Below, piece by piece: positions 24,287 through 35,761 of a stretch of DNA of 64,000 bases (position 1 is the stretch's first letter; each line of letters begins with the position of its first letter). The notes below the pieces were generated by a model that did no database searches, had not been told where the DNA came from, and was given only the letters and a program-made list of their open reading frames with translations. The DNA is from Ceratotherium simum simum. Its lineage: Eukaryota > Chordata > Mammalia > Perissodactyla > Rhinocerotidae. The translations under genes and the position numbers were made by a program. The stretch lies in the NCBI RefSeq assembly GCF_000283155.1, contig NW_004454216.1:8790614-8854613 (forward strand). The letters are read 5' to 3'.

Positions 24287-24379
24287 CTTTTAAGCTCCCT
24301 CCCCATGCTGCTCCTGACTGTTGGAGGTATGACCTCTATGTTTCTCAAGGACAAGCAGTAAAATATTTTGCACTTTGTT

Positions 24380-24505
24380 TTATTTCATTTCGAGGAGCTC
24401 AACAAGGGCAAGCCTGGGTCTGCTTTGCTCACCATTGAACCCACATTGCCCAGCATATAGTAGGCGCTCAGCCTATATTTGTTGAAGGAATGAAGGAAAA
24501 AATGA
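24380..24505 (+). repeat. L2 LINE 3' scrap
   Basis: agcatatagtaggcgctcag and tatttgttgaaggaatgaag, the typical L2 3' end. Confidence 0.65.
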
Positions 24506-24599
24506 ACGACCAAACTACAGCCAACCACCAACTACAAGGATAATATAAAAAAATCCATAATTCCCCTCCCCAGGTTCATTTCTTTTTTTTAACCTCTTT

Positions 24600-25560
24600 T
24601 TTTCTATTATAGTTCTATAATTTACATGCAGTAAAATGCACCCTTTTTGACATACAGCCCTATGAATTATGAGAAAGCTGTACAGTCATGTAGCCACCAC
24701 CACAAGATACAGAACAACCACCAAAAAATTTCCTCCTGCTCCTTGAAGGTCAGTCCCTCCCCCACCCCTTGCTCCTGGCCACCACTGGTGTGTTTTCTGT
24801 CCCTTCTGTTTTGCTTTGTCCTGAATGTCACAAAAGGTAGACTTTAGTTCTGACTTCTTTAGCTAACACATTTGAGATTCATCCATGTGGTTGCATATAT
24901 TAGTAGTCCCTTCCCTTTTATTACTGGGCAGTATTCCATTGTGTGGGTGCAACACAGTTTGTTTGTTTAGCCATTCACTACTTAAAGATCATTTGGGTTA
25001 CTTTCAGGGTTTTTTGGGAAATTATGAATTAAGCAGCTATAAACATTTGCAGAAAGTTTCTTAGAGGTTTTAGTTTTTTATTTCACTTGGGTAAATACCT
25101 AGGAGTGGGATTGCTAGGTTGTGTGGTAAGGCTATGTTTAATTTCATGAGAAACGGCCATATTGCTTTCCAAAAAGGCTGAACCATTTTGCATTTCCATC
25201 AACAGTGCATGAGACTTCCAATTCCTCTACCTTCCTTGTTAGCACGTATCAGTTCTTGCTTTTGTTTCAGTGTTAGCCGTTCTAATACGTGTGTAAAAGC
25301 ACTGCATTGTTGTTTTGATTTATACTTCCCTAATGTCTATGGCGTTGAGCATCTTTTCATGTATTTATTTCCCATCTATATATTTTCTTTGGTGAAGTGT
25401 CTGTTCAAATATTTTGCCCATTTTGTTGTTTATTGTATGTTTGCTTCTTCCTGAGTTTTCAGAGTTCTTTATATGCTCTCAACAAAAGACTTTTTATCAG
25501 ATATATTTATTACTAATATTTTCTACTGGTCTGTGGCTTGACTTTTAATTTCTTTTAACC
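24600..25560 (-). mobile_element. L1 LINE 3' region, reverse
   Basis: Long reverse-strand L1: ttactgggcagtattccatt, taggagtgggattgctaggt, tttgcatttccatcaacagt and ctttatatgctctcaaca. It ends about 380 bases before the GCSAM start codon. Confidence 0.88.
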
Positions 25561-25942
25561 TTTTCTTGTTTTAAAACAAGATCCCCCCTCTGACAAAAAT
25601 ACTACCAAGTGGTTTAATAAATTTAGGTATAAGAAGGGAAAAACTCCATGACCTGTCTGTAATTGCAGATGGGGCTTCCCCAGAGGCTCAACGCTCTTGT
25701 TGAACAATGGCTTCTGGTTAAGGCCAACAGCCTGGCTCTTTCAGGCTCTGACATGTTAGAAGTTGTGGGCGAGTGAACCTCTGACTCTCCTCCCCCTGGG
25801 CTCCTCCTCCCTCTGCAAAGAGACACTCTTCTCCTTTCTACTCTCTCTGCACCGGTAGCTAGAGCAACACAGCCAGTCTCTCAGGAACTCCTTGTCAGAG
25901 CACAAGGTGGGCTGAGAGAGAGGCACCAAGAGGACTGAGAGG
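25561..25942 (+). promoter_or_regulatory. GCSAM upstream region, presumed promoter and 5' UTR
   Basis: This is the unique sequence between the L1 and the GCSAM ATG. It contains pyrimidine tracts (ctctcctccccctgggctcc; ctcttctcctttctactctc) and the repeat-free 140 bases just before the start. No TATA box or CpG island is visible. The assignment is by position only. Confidence 0.4.
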
Positions 25943-25971
25943 ATGGGAAACTCTCTGCTGAGGCAAAACAG
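25943..25971 (+). CDS. GCSAM: GCSAM exon 1, start codon
   Basis: ATG at 25943 opens MGNSLLRQN and the exon ends AG before donor gtgagt. Gly2 followed by a small residue at position 4-5 is the N-myristoylation context. The ATG is preceded by a purine at -3 (GAGAGGATGG), a good Kozak context. The region just upstream (about 25,800-25,942) is pyrimidine-rich and then purine-rich and probably holds the 5' UTR and promoter. I see no TATA box. Confidence 0.93.
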
Positions 25972-28900
25972 GTGAGTCCAGACTCCCTGAGGGGGAGTAG
26001 AGGAGATAGGTCATGCCAATGTAGCCAGAAAGAGAAAAAGAGGTCTGCTCTGGGGTGGGAGGGAATTGGGAAAGGAACTGATAAGAATGAAGTGCCTGCT
26101 ATGTAGCAGAGACCAAGTTCAATTCCTTATAATCTGGTCTTCTCCCCAGAATCACAGTGAGCAGCTGGTGGAGAACAGCTGAAAAGTGGAAGGACTTTAT
26201 CAAGGGAGGTCTATGCAATAGACCACCAGCTAAGAAATGGAACAGCTTGCTGAGGCCTGGGAAGGGATGCTCTCCTGAGCTCTTAATGTCTCAGAAGGAT
26301 CTCAAACACAACACCATCCTTTTAGTCACCATTGAAGTTCAAAATAAATTGCAAGCCTCCTGCCACCATGAGGCCTCCTCTGGTGCACACTCCCTGCAAC
26401 AGGCAAGCAGAGGTCACTGACATCAGTAGAGAACTTGGCCTAACTTTTCGGGACCTCAGTTACCTCATTTTAAATGGAAATAATAATAATACAATATCTG
26501 TCTTGGAGGGTTCTAGTATGTGTGATGATAGCATAGTGCCTGACACATAGTAGGGTTCAATAATTAGAAGGTTTTTCTTTTGGACCATCATCTTCATTAA
26601 CATCAAAGCAGCCATTGTAAAAATTAGTACCATCCAATACAAGGGAATCCCCAGGGTACAAAGTGAGGTAGTTTTATGTTTGATGTGCCAGATTTCAGTT
26701 CGTGCCACTGGGAGCTAGGGCACAGAACCCAAAATGCCACCTGCCAAAAGAAGGCTTGGTGAGCCCGTGGAATGTGTCCTCTCCCCTCCTGAGAGTCAGT
26801 GTTTTCTGAGACTTCTCCTCCCCAGATCTTCACAGGCCTTTGTCAGTCTGCCACTCCAGTAGCCTCCTATCAGATTATGAATCCCCATTTTTATGTCTAG
26901 ATGCAAGCTCCTCAAATGTAGAGATTGTTTTTTATTCATCTTTGAATTCCGGTTTCCTGGCATTGTTTCTGGCGTAGAGTAGGGGCTCAATAAGTGTTGG
27001 ATGAATGATTGGAAACTTAAAGAAATCACTGTCTGGAGAAGAGAAATAAAATGAAATACAGATGTGGTGTGACTGAGAAAGTCATGATTGAAGTCACATT
27101 TGTAATTTTGTTTTTTAGAACTTTGGTGTTGGGGTGAAGGATTATGACAGTAATATGTTAGTTGTAAAAAAAATGGAAACTACGTGAAGCATAAACAAGA
27201 AAATAAAAAACTGGTAAATCACAGTTATAACTACGCATAACATTAGATGCACTATGTTCATTTCAATGTCTATATTTATCAGCCATTTGCATTTCTTCAT
27301 CTATGAACAGCCAGTAACGTCTTCTGCCCATTTTTGTTTTATTGGTCTACTTTGTTTTCTTGATAGTAAAAGCTATTTGTACTTTGAAAAAATTAGCCCT
27401 TTCTCATAAATATTCCAAAAAATATTTTCTCCAGTCTGTGTATCTTGTGCCATCCAGAATTTCTAATGTTTTGCTTATTATATTTTAAACATAATTGAAT
27501 TAAATGTAGAAAGCTCTTTGGTTTCTACCCATTTATGCTTAAAATTCTTTCCCTTTCTCAAGATAAGACAAATCGACAGTATAATTTTTTATGGTTTTGT
27601 TGCTTTACATTTAGCCCTGTACTTTCACTATGTGGTGTCAGATATAAATATATTTTTTTCCAAATAGTTAATCAGTTAGCTCAGCATCTTCATTTCCATG
27701 CTGATTTTAAAATGTCTTCCTCAGTATATTCAAAAGTCTTATATTTACTTAGATCTGATTTTCAATTTCACCCCTACCATCTGGTTATCATCCAATCAGC
27801 ACACCCCCACTATGTATCTCCAGATCAAATTTGTTACAAAGGTGGGGAAAATTCTCCCCATCTGGCAGAATGACACCCATCCCTTCCCTAGAGGAGCTCA
27901 GAATCTTAGAGGAAGGAACCTGCCAGAAGGAAACTCAGCCTCTACCACTTACTGGTTGTGGGTCCTCAGATAAGTTGTCTGACATTTTGGTCTCAGTTTT
28001 CTCATTGGTAAAAAATCGAATCATAATAGCTACCTTATCAATTTATTTGAGGATTAAATGAAATATAACATATAAGGTGTATATGTCAAATACCTTTAGT
28101 AAGTAGCATATATAGTATAGTAAGTAACATATATAGTGCATATATATATCATATAGTAAGTAGTATATATAGTGTACGCATATAAAGCATATAGTAGGTA
28201 GTATTTGTTAGTTCCTTTTTCTCTATACTCCCAACTCCCCACAAATGAAAAGATGGTGATACAGAAATCCAACCCAAACATTGAACCAATTTATTTTCTT
28301 TATTTAATCCTTCCTTCCCCTTTTCTCCCATGTTCTCTGCCTTAGTGCTTTCTGTGAAAGATGGCAATTTACAGGAGACAAGGCCAGTACCCTTCCCCGT
28401 TCATGTGTACAGTCCCCAAAACTGCACCAAGCAGATAGGCGTCTCTCTATACGCTGATATTCTCGGGGTCATTGTAAGGATTCCTGGACATTTGGGAACA
28501 AATGATTTAGCACTGGTTGTGTACAGCGGTTGTTGGAGAACAGTGGTGGGTTGTTGCTGTAGCAATGGAGAGAACATCAGATCAAAGACAGGATTTGGTG
28601 TAGGTATTAGGAGGGTGTATTAACAGATGTGAGGGTGATTCCGAGATCACACACAAATAGCAGAAATGAGGAAAGTTGGAAAGCCTGGAGAAGAAATATT
28701 TAACTCATTCCTGATATGCTGAGTTTTAGGTGGCAGCAGAACACTCAAGAGACACCCTGGAATCTGAGAAATCAAAACCACAAACAGAGAACATCCAGGT
28801 GAGAGCAAACCCAACAAAACTTCTCCCAGCCTTTGCCCATGAAGAATGAAGTCTGTCAAGTCCTGGACTTCACATATCCTTCAGTGGAGGGCCCTGCTTA

Positions 28901-31900
28901 GACCCAGGCAGTTGTAACAGTAGTGAACGTGAAGACAAGACAAAAGACAAAAACACTTTGAACATTTGGATAGGAGATGTGCCATTTTGCTCAGAGCCTA
29001 GTTAACCTCTAGCAACCTGAAAGAAGACCCCCATTTTCTGTTGTCTCTTGGTCTATCTCGAGTGCCTTTATGCTCAATCTCCATCCTGGCCATTTCATTT
29101 TAAGCTCTAAGTTTCTATTCCTGAGATGACCACATCCCCTACATCTCTGCAATTGTTGAAAAGTTTGTGGGGAAAGACGCTTGTGACTACCCTGATGCTG
29201 TTAAACCAAACCTTTTGGGTGCCAGAGAACTTCTAAAATATGGAACTTGTGTCCCAGGGTCCCAGAATCCCAAAGAGTGGCAAAGCCAGTTGTTCTGTGG
29301 CCTGTAGAGTTATCTGCACTTTTCTCATGGTTTCAGGAGAAGCTTTTGAAAGAGTATCAATTAGGGCCCGCCCAATGGCTTAGCAGTTAAGTGCGCACGC
29401 TCCGCTACTGGTGGCCCGGGGTTCGGATCCCGGGCACACACCGACGCACCGCTTCTCCGGCCATGCTGAGGCCGCATCCCACATACAGCAACTAGAAGGA
29501 TGTGTAACTATGACATATAACTATCTACTGGGGCTTTGGGGAAAAAAATAAAAGGAGGAGGATTGGCAGTAGATGTTAGCTCAGGGCCGGTCTTCCGCAG
29601 CAAAAAGAGGGATTAGCACGGATGTTAGCTCAGGGCTGATCTTCCTCATAAAAAAAATAATAAATTTAAAAAAATTAAAAAAAAAAAAAAAAAGAAAGAG
29701 TATCAATTAAAAAGCAACCACTGAGCCAAAGCCTGTGTTAGGAGCTGGGGACCCAGAGATTCCACCAACAGGGTGCATTTCTTCAGAGTAAGCTAAGGAT
29801 CATATATTTAGGGGGTATCATTGAACATATATTAAAGCATATACTCCAAACGATGAAACAGACCAGAAGGACCATGGGCGTTATACCAACGGAGAGATTG
29901 GGTAGACTGGGGAGCCAGGGAACCTTTGTGTAAGAGACAGGAACCTGGAATTGCGGACACGTAACCTGGTGTCATAGAGATTCATCTGGCCTCCTTCATG
30001 GAGGTTGTCTGAACCCACTCCAAACCAAAACATGCAAATTGAAATGCAGGAATACATTGCAGAAAAGTTGAGTGGGGGGAATAGCCAATTTAAAAATAGC
30101 TTTTGCCTATATTTAACCTTACTTGACCCTTACAATTCCATGAGGTAAGCAGTATAAGTACCCTCATTTTATAGATGAAGAAATTGTGGCTCAAGGAGTT
30201 CAGAGATATTGATCCAGTTACTCAAAATCGACTGTCTCCTTTCATCTCAGTCCCATATCTCCTCAGAGAACCTGATTTCTTAGCATTGGTGTGATTCAAT
30301 GGCTTTCTTCTGGTGTTTCTTTAGCCGCAGAAACAGGAGATATAAGCAAATGGCTTAAAGAACTCTGAGTGTAGCCTGAAGAGGAAGAAGTACAGCCATG
30401 CCTCTCAGCCCCAAAGACTCTAATGGTACATAGACCCTAGAGGCTGTCAGAATACTCAGCAGTGCTGGCGCCCACAGCCAAGGTCACATGCAGCAGCCTC
30501 TCCTCCATGGTCCTTTCCCAGGGAACTCCCTGGAAAAGCTCACTGGAGGAGATATTTTTGGATGGTGTTTTCCAAGTGTTTTTACATAGCATTATTGGTA
30601 CATGTAAAACTTTATAAAGGGCTTTCACATTCAATCATGTGGGTAGTTGACTATGCCTCAAATTCAGAAAGATGCCCAGAATGATACTTAGACTTCAGCC
30701 TAGATGTCTGACTGCAGAGAGATCCTGAGCCTTTCTGCCACAAAGGGCGTAACAAATCCTGTTTACTTAACTATATCTTGGGGTCAAGGAGGCAGACTTG
30801 ATGATCTGAGTCAGTTAGAGCTGCTCTGTTCTTGGCTTCTCATTCATTCATCAAATATTTATTGAAAATATATTTACTGTGTGCCAGACACTGTGGCATA
30901 TGCTGGTAATACGTACCATGATGAACAGATAAATATGGTCCCCAGCCTTGTGAAACTCACATTCTAGTGTAGGATATAGACAAGTGAGCAGACAACTAAA
31001 ATATGGTGTAAACAGGAGAAGTTCAGAGGACAGTGGAATCCTATATAAATATTGCCTTACCCGTACCTGGAAGAAATTTCTAAAATATCCGCAGACTTGT
31101 ACCTTGATTTCCTGGAGATAACTCTTGTGTGTCCTTCATCACGAGAGGCCAGGTAAATCACTGGAACCGGAGAGGGGCACACTCTTTTCCTTTGCTGGGA
31201 AGAGAGCAGAAAGTTCCCTCTCTGATTGGGAGTTGATAGTGTCATCTTCTTATTTCCAAAAGGCCAGGTAATGTCCTGGGAGGACAAAGGCATTCTATCT
31301 AGCATGATAGATGTGTCCAAGTCACCTGGAATGAACACTCTCTTGGGGAGGAAAAGGTTGTTCACAGAAACGGCCAAGGGAAGGGAGTCACCCTAGCAAA
31401 GCCGCAGAAACCAACCTTGTGATTTGTGTCGTCTCTGGGTATTTTAGATGCTGGGACTGCCACATTGCTGAAGAGTGTTTCTGCCTTCCCTGGTAAGTGG
31501 AGAATTGTTTTCAGGAGTTATTTCCCTAAGCTTGGTTCCAATATGGTATTTGCTGTAAGTTACCTGTGAACTCCCCTCTGTCTGTGGCCACAGTAGAAGC
31601 CTGTCACTAGCCCAGATATAAATCTGAGAGTCAGTCAGGGAAGTGACACTTCAAGTTTTAGTGGAAAACAGGAACAATAGTCTCAAGGGTAGTATTCATC
31701 CTCAAATAGAAAGCCTCAGAATCAAGAATGAAAGTGGCTACCAATGTAGAGAAAGATCCCTGTATCACACTGCAAATCTCGGAGTCTCCATGTACAAAAG
31801 CCCATATTTCTGTCCCTTGCATGGATAATTTATAGCCAGGGTGATCATATAATGTGTCATCCAAAGTGCGAAGCCTTTGAGAGTAAAAGGGATGCTAAAA

Positions 31901-34900
31901 ATAGTTAAGGGTCACTTGATAATGACATTAACTAGACCATCTGAGCGAACAGGATATATGGTCAACCTCCTTAGAGCAGATTTTATTCTTGTCTCCTGAG
32001 ATGATAATGGGCTTCCATTACATTTATATTGTGTATTTCTGGGGAGTCATCTATACAGTGTAGTTGCCTCTGTGCTCATGTGGGAGGTGTGTATGTGTGT
32101 TTGTTTCTTCATTTTCTTGCTTGTTTGGAGATCATAGATTGGAATTGGGGCTGGGATTGGATATAACAATGGCTCCTTAACTCACATGATATGAGAGAAA
32201 TTGATATTTTGTCAGAAAAAAAATTTCCAAAGAAGTTACCTATAAATCACTGTAGTTCTCCACATCCAGAAATCCACTCCATATCAGCCTTAGAAAAAGG
32301 ATAAGGAGGAGAAAGAGAGAGAGAGAAACACAAAAGAGTAGATTTCTAGTTGGTCTTACCCTTCATTTTTCCTTTTCTCTATCCTCTTATGTCTCTTTGC
32401 TGAAGGAGGTATTACAAAAGGCCCATAACTAACAATTGAAAGAGTTAAAAAGTTTTTATAGTTGGTGCCATTTTCTTTGAGAGTTTCTGAATATTGAAAC
32501 AACTAATTTACTTTCCTTTTCTTTTACAGGAAAAAAATACACAATTTTAAAGCAGAGCAAGATTCCCAGAAGGAAAGTAAGTCATTGCTTTCCCATCATT
32601 TTCACTTTTGATAAACTTACATTTCCAAACCGCCCCTTCTCTGTGTTCCCAAAGCTCCTGGGGCTTATTTCCAGTCTAATATGTACACCTTGTGCTGCAA
32701 TTTGTCCAATTGCATGTCTCTTTTCTCCACTAGACTGTGAGCTCCTCATAGCAGGACTTGGCTTATTGATCTTCCTATCTTTCAGTTAGTCCCTGAGGTC
32801 TGGGGGCTGAGGGAGTTAACTTGGAACAACAAATGCAAAATGTGTAAGTGGAGGCACGGAGAAGGAACTGAAGGAGGCCGGCGCAGGCACAGAGAGGGTA
32901 GAGGAGGGGCAGGGCCTTGTGGTCAAGGTTAGAATTGGGGTTTTTGTTTTGAGAGCGACAGGATGTACTGATGGGCTTTAAACAAGGAGCAGATATGACC
33001 ACATTTGCATGGAAGACATCACCCAGGTTGCTGTGCAGAGAACAAATTGTAGCAGGGAGAGGCAGGAGCAGTTACTAGAAGACCACTCAGGAGGCTGATG
33101 CGATGGTCTCTGGTGACAGAATAGGACTGAAGTTAAGGAGAGAGAAGAATTCGAGAAGGAGAGGGGGGTGCATAGTATCACATGTAAGAGAGAATAGTAA
33201 AGTACAGGCCTGAGGACAGGCCACCCATTCCTAAAGAAGAAAAGCAAGACTTTCGCCTTTGCCCTTCTGGGCTTGAAGAGGACGGCCTAGTTCATTCCCT
33301 CTGGATCTTTTAAAGACTAGCCCTGTAAGTTGTGTAAATGAATAATACAGCCCTACCACCCCTAGCCATTTCACCCAGGAGAATTGTGGGTCCAAGGAAA
33401 CCCCAATCTCCATCAGAGCAAAACAACGTAGAAATAAGACCTCGAATGCTGGAACTCATAGACTCTCTTCTCGTAGTGAGAATCAGGGAAGTCCTGTGAT
33501 GGGTTGTAATTAGTATTTTGGTGGTGAACATGATGTAGTCCATGCAGAAATAGAAGTACAATGATGTACACCTGAAATTTTTACAATGTTATAAACCAAT
33601 GTTACTGCAATAAACAAAAAATTTAAAAAAAAAAAAAAAAGGGAAGTCCTAGATGGCCTTGGGAATCTATGGAGATGTGACAATCTGGGATGTCGGTTCC
33701 GAGGGAAGACAATCCATAATATAATAAATAAGGTGGCCTGCATGGGCTCAGCCACCTCCTGTATAGGATGGCTTCCTGCAGCTTCCCTGTGAAACCCTGT
33801 GTTTGCTCATGCTGGTGTGTTGGCGAGGGGGTAGCACGTGCATCCATTTACCACTTTGCTGAGTGGCCAGAGCCAGCTAGTTTTAAGTAAATCGGCTTTT
33901 GAAAAACTGGTCTGCTTCTGTTTGTATCTGCCAACAGATGCAGGAACGGGAATGGTCAGCTTAAGAGTTTCCTTCTCTGTAAAGCTTTCCTTGAGTACCA
34001 GCCCCCACACAACCACTACCCTTGTCGCCTACAGTAGAAACGACAGCCATCTGCGTTGTGGGTCTCTCTCAGGCCCTGTCTGCCGCCTATGCTAGCCTGT
34101 GAGCCCCTTGAGGACAGGGACTGTTTCTGATTCTTCTTTGTCTCCCCAGTGCCTGGTACAGAGTAGGTATGCAAAGAACTTTTTGTAAGGAAGGAGAAAG
34201 GGGGGAGAGAGGGAGGGAAGGAAGCGTGGTTTCCTAACCAAAGACCACCAAATGTGTCTCCTTCCACTTGGCCTCGGCCTGAGCACAGCTCTGCTGTTCC
34301 TTGTTTAGGTGACCCAGTCATTCACTCCCCAGGGTTGTGTCCGTAGGTCAGGATAGCCTGATAAGGGCCACCTCAGCTGTTCCTTGGCTCTCTGGTTTCT
34401 TATATCCCAGTCGCCCCCTCCTCCCCTTCCCCTCCCTCCAATCCCTCCATGACCTGAAATTCATTGAGTCTATTTTCTTTCTCCAGATAAAGGAACAACA
34501 TCCACTCCCATCCAGGTAATACAAACATCTCTGAGCCTTTTTTCAGATGTTGTAGAAATGCATACACCCCAGATGGCAGGAGAAGTTTGCCTCCAAGACC
34601 TCTTCTGACCTTAATATGAAAGAAAGACGCCAGTGCTTGTGAGCCCAGGGACCGCGTGCAGGGCCTGGTGGCAGAAGCAGCAGCCACCTCTGTTGTACAA
34701 CTTATTGAAAAGAACTAATATTTATTGAGCACCTAGTCTATGCCAGGCAGTGTGCTGAGGGCTTTGCATGAATCATCTCATGTAACTGTTACATCAACCC
34801 TATAAGATTGGTACTCTTATTTCCCCCATTTTACAGATGAGAAAACTGAGAGATCAAGTGATATTCTCCCAAAGCCAGGCAGCTGACAAGATGGTAGGGG

Positions 34901-35722
34901 CATGATTCAGAACCAAGTCTCCCTCTCAGATCCATGCTCTTTCCCCTGTACTTTGCTGCTTCGTTTTTTATCTCCTGAGATTTCACTGAATGAGACCTTC
35001 TCTTGAGTGGTTTCCCTTTTTAATAATGCAGATATCTCTAGAATCTCTAGAATGGTTAAATATCATAACCCAATCACACTAAGGTGTCCTCAGATTGTTC
35101 TCTTATATAAGAAGGGCCCTGAGACTTTCGGAATTATACGGAGTGGTTGGGGGTCACTCTGGAACATTGGGCAAAGAGGACATACATGGGTAGGCTGAAC
35201 ACTCTGGCAGCATGAGCGCTCTGGCTGCCTGGGCTAGTGGTTGGGGTGGGAGCAGCCATTTAGGAAAGACAGCCAAGACATGGAGGGGAGGTGGCCGTGG
35301 AAGAGAAATTTTTGCCCAGGGTCGGGTCTTACACTTCAGCTGAGACTGAGGTGTAAAGGGAATGGCCAGGGGCCAAGTGTTGATGATGGCTCTCCTTCGA
35401 CCAGCAGGACAATGCTGACCAGAACTCCTTGGAGGATCTGTGCTACACCCTCATCGATCACAGCGTCCCCAGGAGAAGGCCATCAGGGAACTCTGCTGAG
35501 GGGTGGTATGAGAATATATCCCCAGAGACCGAGAGACCTAGAGAGTCATTGAGAGGAACCGAGACTGAGTACTCACTGGTCCATGTGCCCTCCACCCCTA
35601 GACATGCACCTTCCCCAGAAGATGAATATGAACTCCTCGTGCCCAGAGTCTCCTCTCACTCCCTGCAACAGTCATGTCCACTTAGGCCCCCTTCTGAGAC
35701 GCCATCTGCCCACTTATATTGA
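25943..35722 (+). CDS. GCSAM: GCSAM (germinal centre signalling and motility), complete, 6 exons
   Basis: GCSAM (HGAL/GCET2) is a membrane-tethered cytoplasmic adaptor of germinal-centre B cells. In the known family it dampens lymphocyte motility through myosin II and RhoA signalling and modulates BCR/Syk signalling. Coding exons are 25943-25971, 28730-28798, 31448-31492, 32530-32576, 34487-34515 and 35408-35722. They join without a stop to 177 residues, against 178 recalled for human. Visible motifs are an N-terminal MGNSLL (N-myristoylation context), Cys43 and Cys45 in CFCLPW (palmitoylation positions known in human), Y107-E-N (Grb2 SH2-type site), and Y128SLV with Y147ELL forming a modified ITAM-like pair. 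All introns are GT-AG. The next gene, C3orf52, converges from the right. Confidence 0.95.
27280..27660 (-). mobile_element. L1 fragment, reverse
   Basis: Reverse L1 phrases: tcttctgcccatttttg, ttttctccagtctgtg and tatggttttgttgctttaca. Confidence 0.7.
28095..28206. repeat. AT-rich minisatellite, about four units
   Basis: Four imperfect copies of TAGTAAGTAGYATATATAGT separated by ATATAT spacers of differing length (28095-28116, 28117-28150, 28151-28190, 28191-28206). In GCSAM intron 1. Likely length-polymorphic. Confidence 0.75.
28730..28798 (+). CDS. GCSAM: GCSAM exon 2
   Basis: The exon has 69 nt after acceptor gttttag and before donor gtgaga. In frame with exon 1 it reads WQQNTQETPWNLRN and ends KQRTS plus two bases. 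This is very similar to the recalled human RQQNTQEMPWNVRM segment. Confidence 0.93.
28799..31447 (+). other. GCSAM intron 2
   Basis: Contains ERE copy 7, a reverse MIR at about 30110-30250 (gatgaagaaattgtggctca), and an old LINE-type remnant at about 30840-31030 (tcatcaaatatttattg; gtgccagacactgtgg). About 28,850-29,340 and 31,030-31,440 are unique-looking with no gene signal. Confidence 0.55.
29364..29693 (+). mobile_element. ERE SINE copy 7
   Basis: A full-length CTACTGGGGCTTTG-type ERE with both 3' ATGTTAGCTCAGGG blocks and a long A-rich tail. Exact duplication gaaagagtatcaatta at 29348-29363 and 29694-29709. It lies in GCSAM intron 2, sense orientation. Confidence 0.95.
31448..31492 (+). 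CDS. GCSAM: GCSAM exon 3, palmitoylation cysteines
   Basis: The exon has 45 nt, with acceptor attttag and donor gtaagt. It encodes CWDCHIAEECFCLP. Cys43 and Cys45 of the joined protein fall at the positions reported as palmitoylated in human HGAL. Cys37 replaces a histidine in the recalled human sequence. Confidence 0.93.
32530..32576 (+). CDS. GCSAM: GCSAM exon 4
   Basis: The exon has 47 nt, with acceptor cttttacag and donor gtaagt. It reads KKIHNFKAEQDSQKE in the frame inherited from exon 3. This is a short basic-then-acidic linker. Confidence 0.92.
33514..33642 (+). mobile_element. Severely truncated L1 3' end
   Basis: About 130 bases: atgatgtacacctgaaat, acaatgttataaaccaatg and poly(A). 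It is the same terminal sequence as the L1 at 20390-20998. In GCSAM intron 4. Confidence 0.88.
34487..34515 (+). CDS. GCSAM: GCSAM exon 5 (micro-exon)
   Basis: This is a 29-nt exon with acceptor tttctttctccag and donor gtaata. It reads NKGTTSTPIQ across the junction with exon 4, matching the recalled human STPIQ, and returns the frame to phase 0. Confidence 0.9.
34712..34960 (-). repeat. MIR SINE
   Basis: Reverse MIR in GCSAM intron 5: tattgagcacctagtctatg, ccattttacagatgagaaaa and gatccatgctctttcc. Confidence 0.88.
35408..35722 (+). CDS. GCSAM: GCSAM exon 6, tyrosine motifs and stop
   Basis: This is the terminal coding exon, 104 codons plus TGA at 35720-35722. It encodes LEDLCYTLIDHSV, GWYENISPETERPRESL, TETEYSLVHVPSTP and PEDEYELLVPRVSSHSLQ, ending SAHLY. 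The acceptor is a tandem CAGCAG (NAGNAG), so an extra Gln at the junction is possible. The phosphotyrosine sites Y86, Y107, Y128 and Y147 are present. Tyrosines at human positions 80 and 106 are replaced by Ser and Trp. Confidence 0.95.
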   Translation, partial: DNADQNSLEDLCYTLIDHSVPRRRPSGNSAEGWYENISPETERPRESLRGTETEYSLVHVPSTPRHAPSPEDEYELLVPRVSSHSLQQSCPLRPPSETPSAHLY

Positions 35723-35755
35723 AGCGGTTGGACCAGCATTTGTTTAACACCGGCA

Positions 35756-35761
35756 AATAAA
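35756..35761 (+). terminator. GCSAM candidate polyadenylation signal
   Basis: AATAAA lies 34 bases after the GCSAM stop codon, inside CGGCAAATAAAAGCTGG, and is followed by a GT/G-rich stretch (ggggtgggggctctgg). Using it would give an unusually short 3' UTR, so a longer alternative end cannot be excluded. Confidence 0.5.

Larger units (their letters stand above)
25972..28729 (+). other. GCSAM intron 1
   Basis: Holds a forward MIR at about 26430-26560, an L2 3' end at about 26900-27010 (gtaggggctcaataagtg), reverse L1 text at about 27280-27660, a second forward MIR at about 27930-28070, and an AT-rich tandem repeat at 28095-28206. The rest shows nothing recognisable. Confidence 0.6.
31493..34486 (+). 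other. GCSAM introns 3 and 4
   Basis: Apart from exon 4, this holds L2-like scraps near 32660-32800 and 34080-34180 (gtgcctggtacagagtaggt), a purine tract at 34188-34225, and the truncated L1 tail at 33514. No other gene signal. Confidence 0.5.

Noticed and set aside
28095..28206. Regularly spaced repeats that could suggest a CRISPR-like array
   Set aside because: Units are AT-rich, imperfect and few, spacers are not unique, and the genome is mammalian. It is a minisatellite.
30324..30361. Exon-like piece after tttctttag in GCSAM intron 2 (ccgcagaaacaggag)
   Set aside because: It looked like GCSAM exon 2, but the true exon 2 at 28730-28798 matches in frame, and this piece has no donor.
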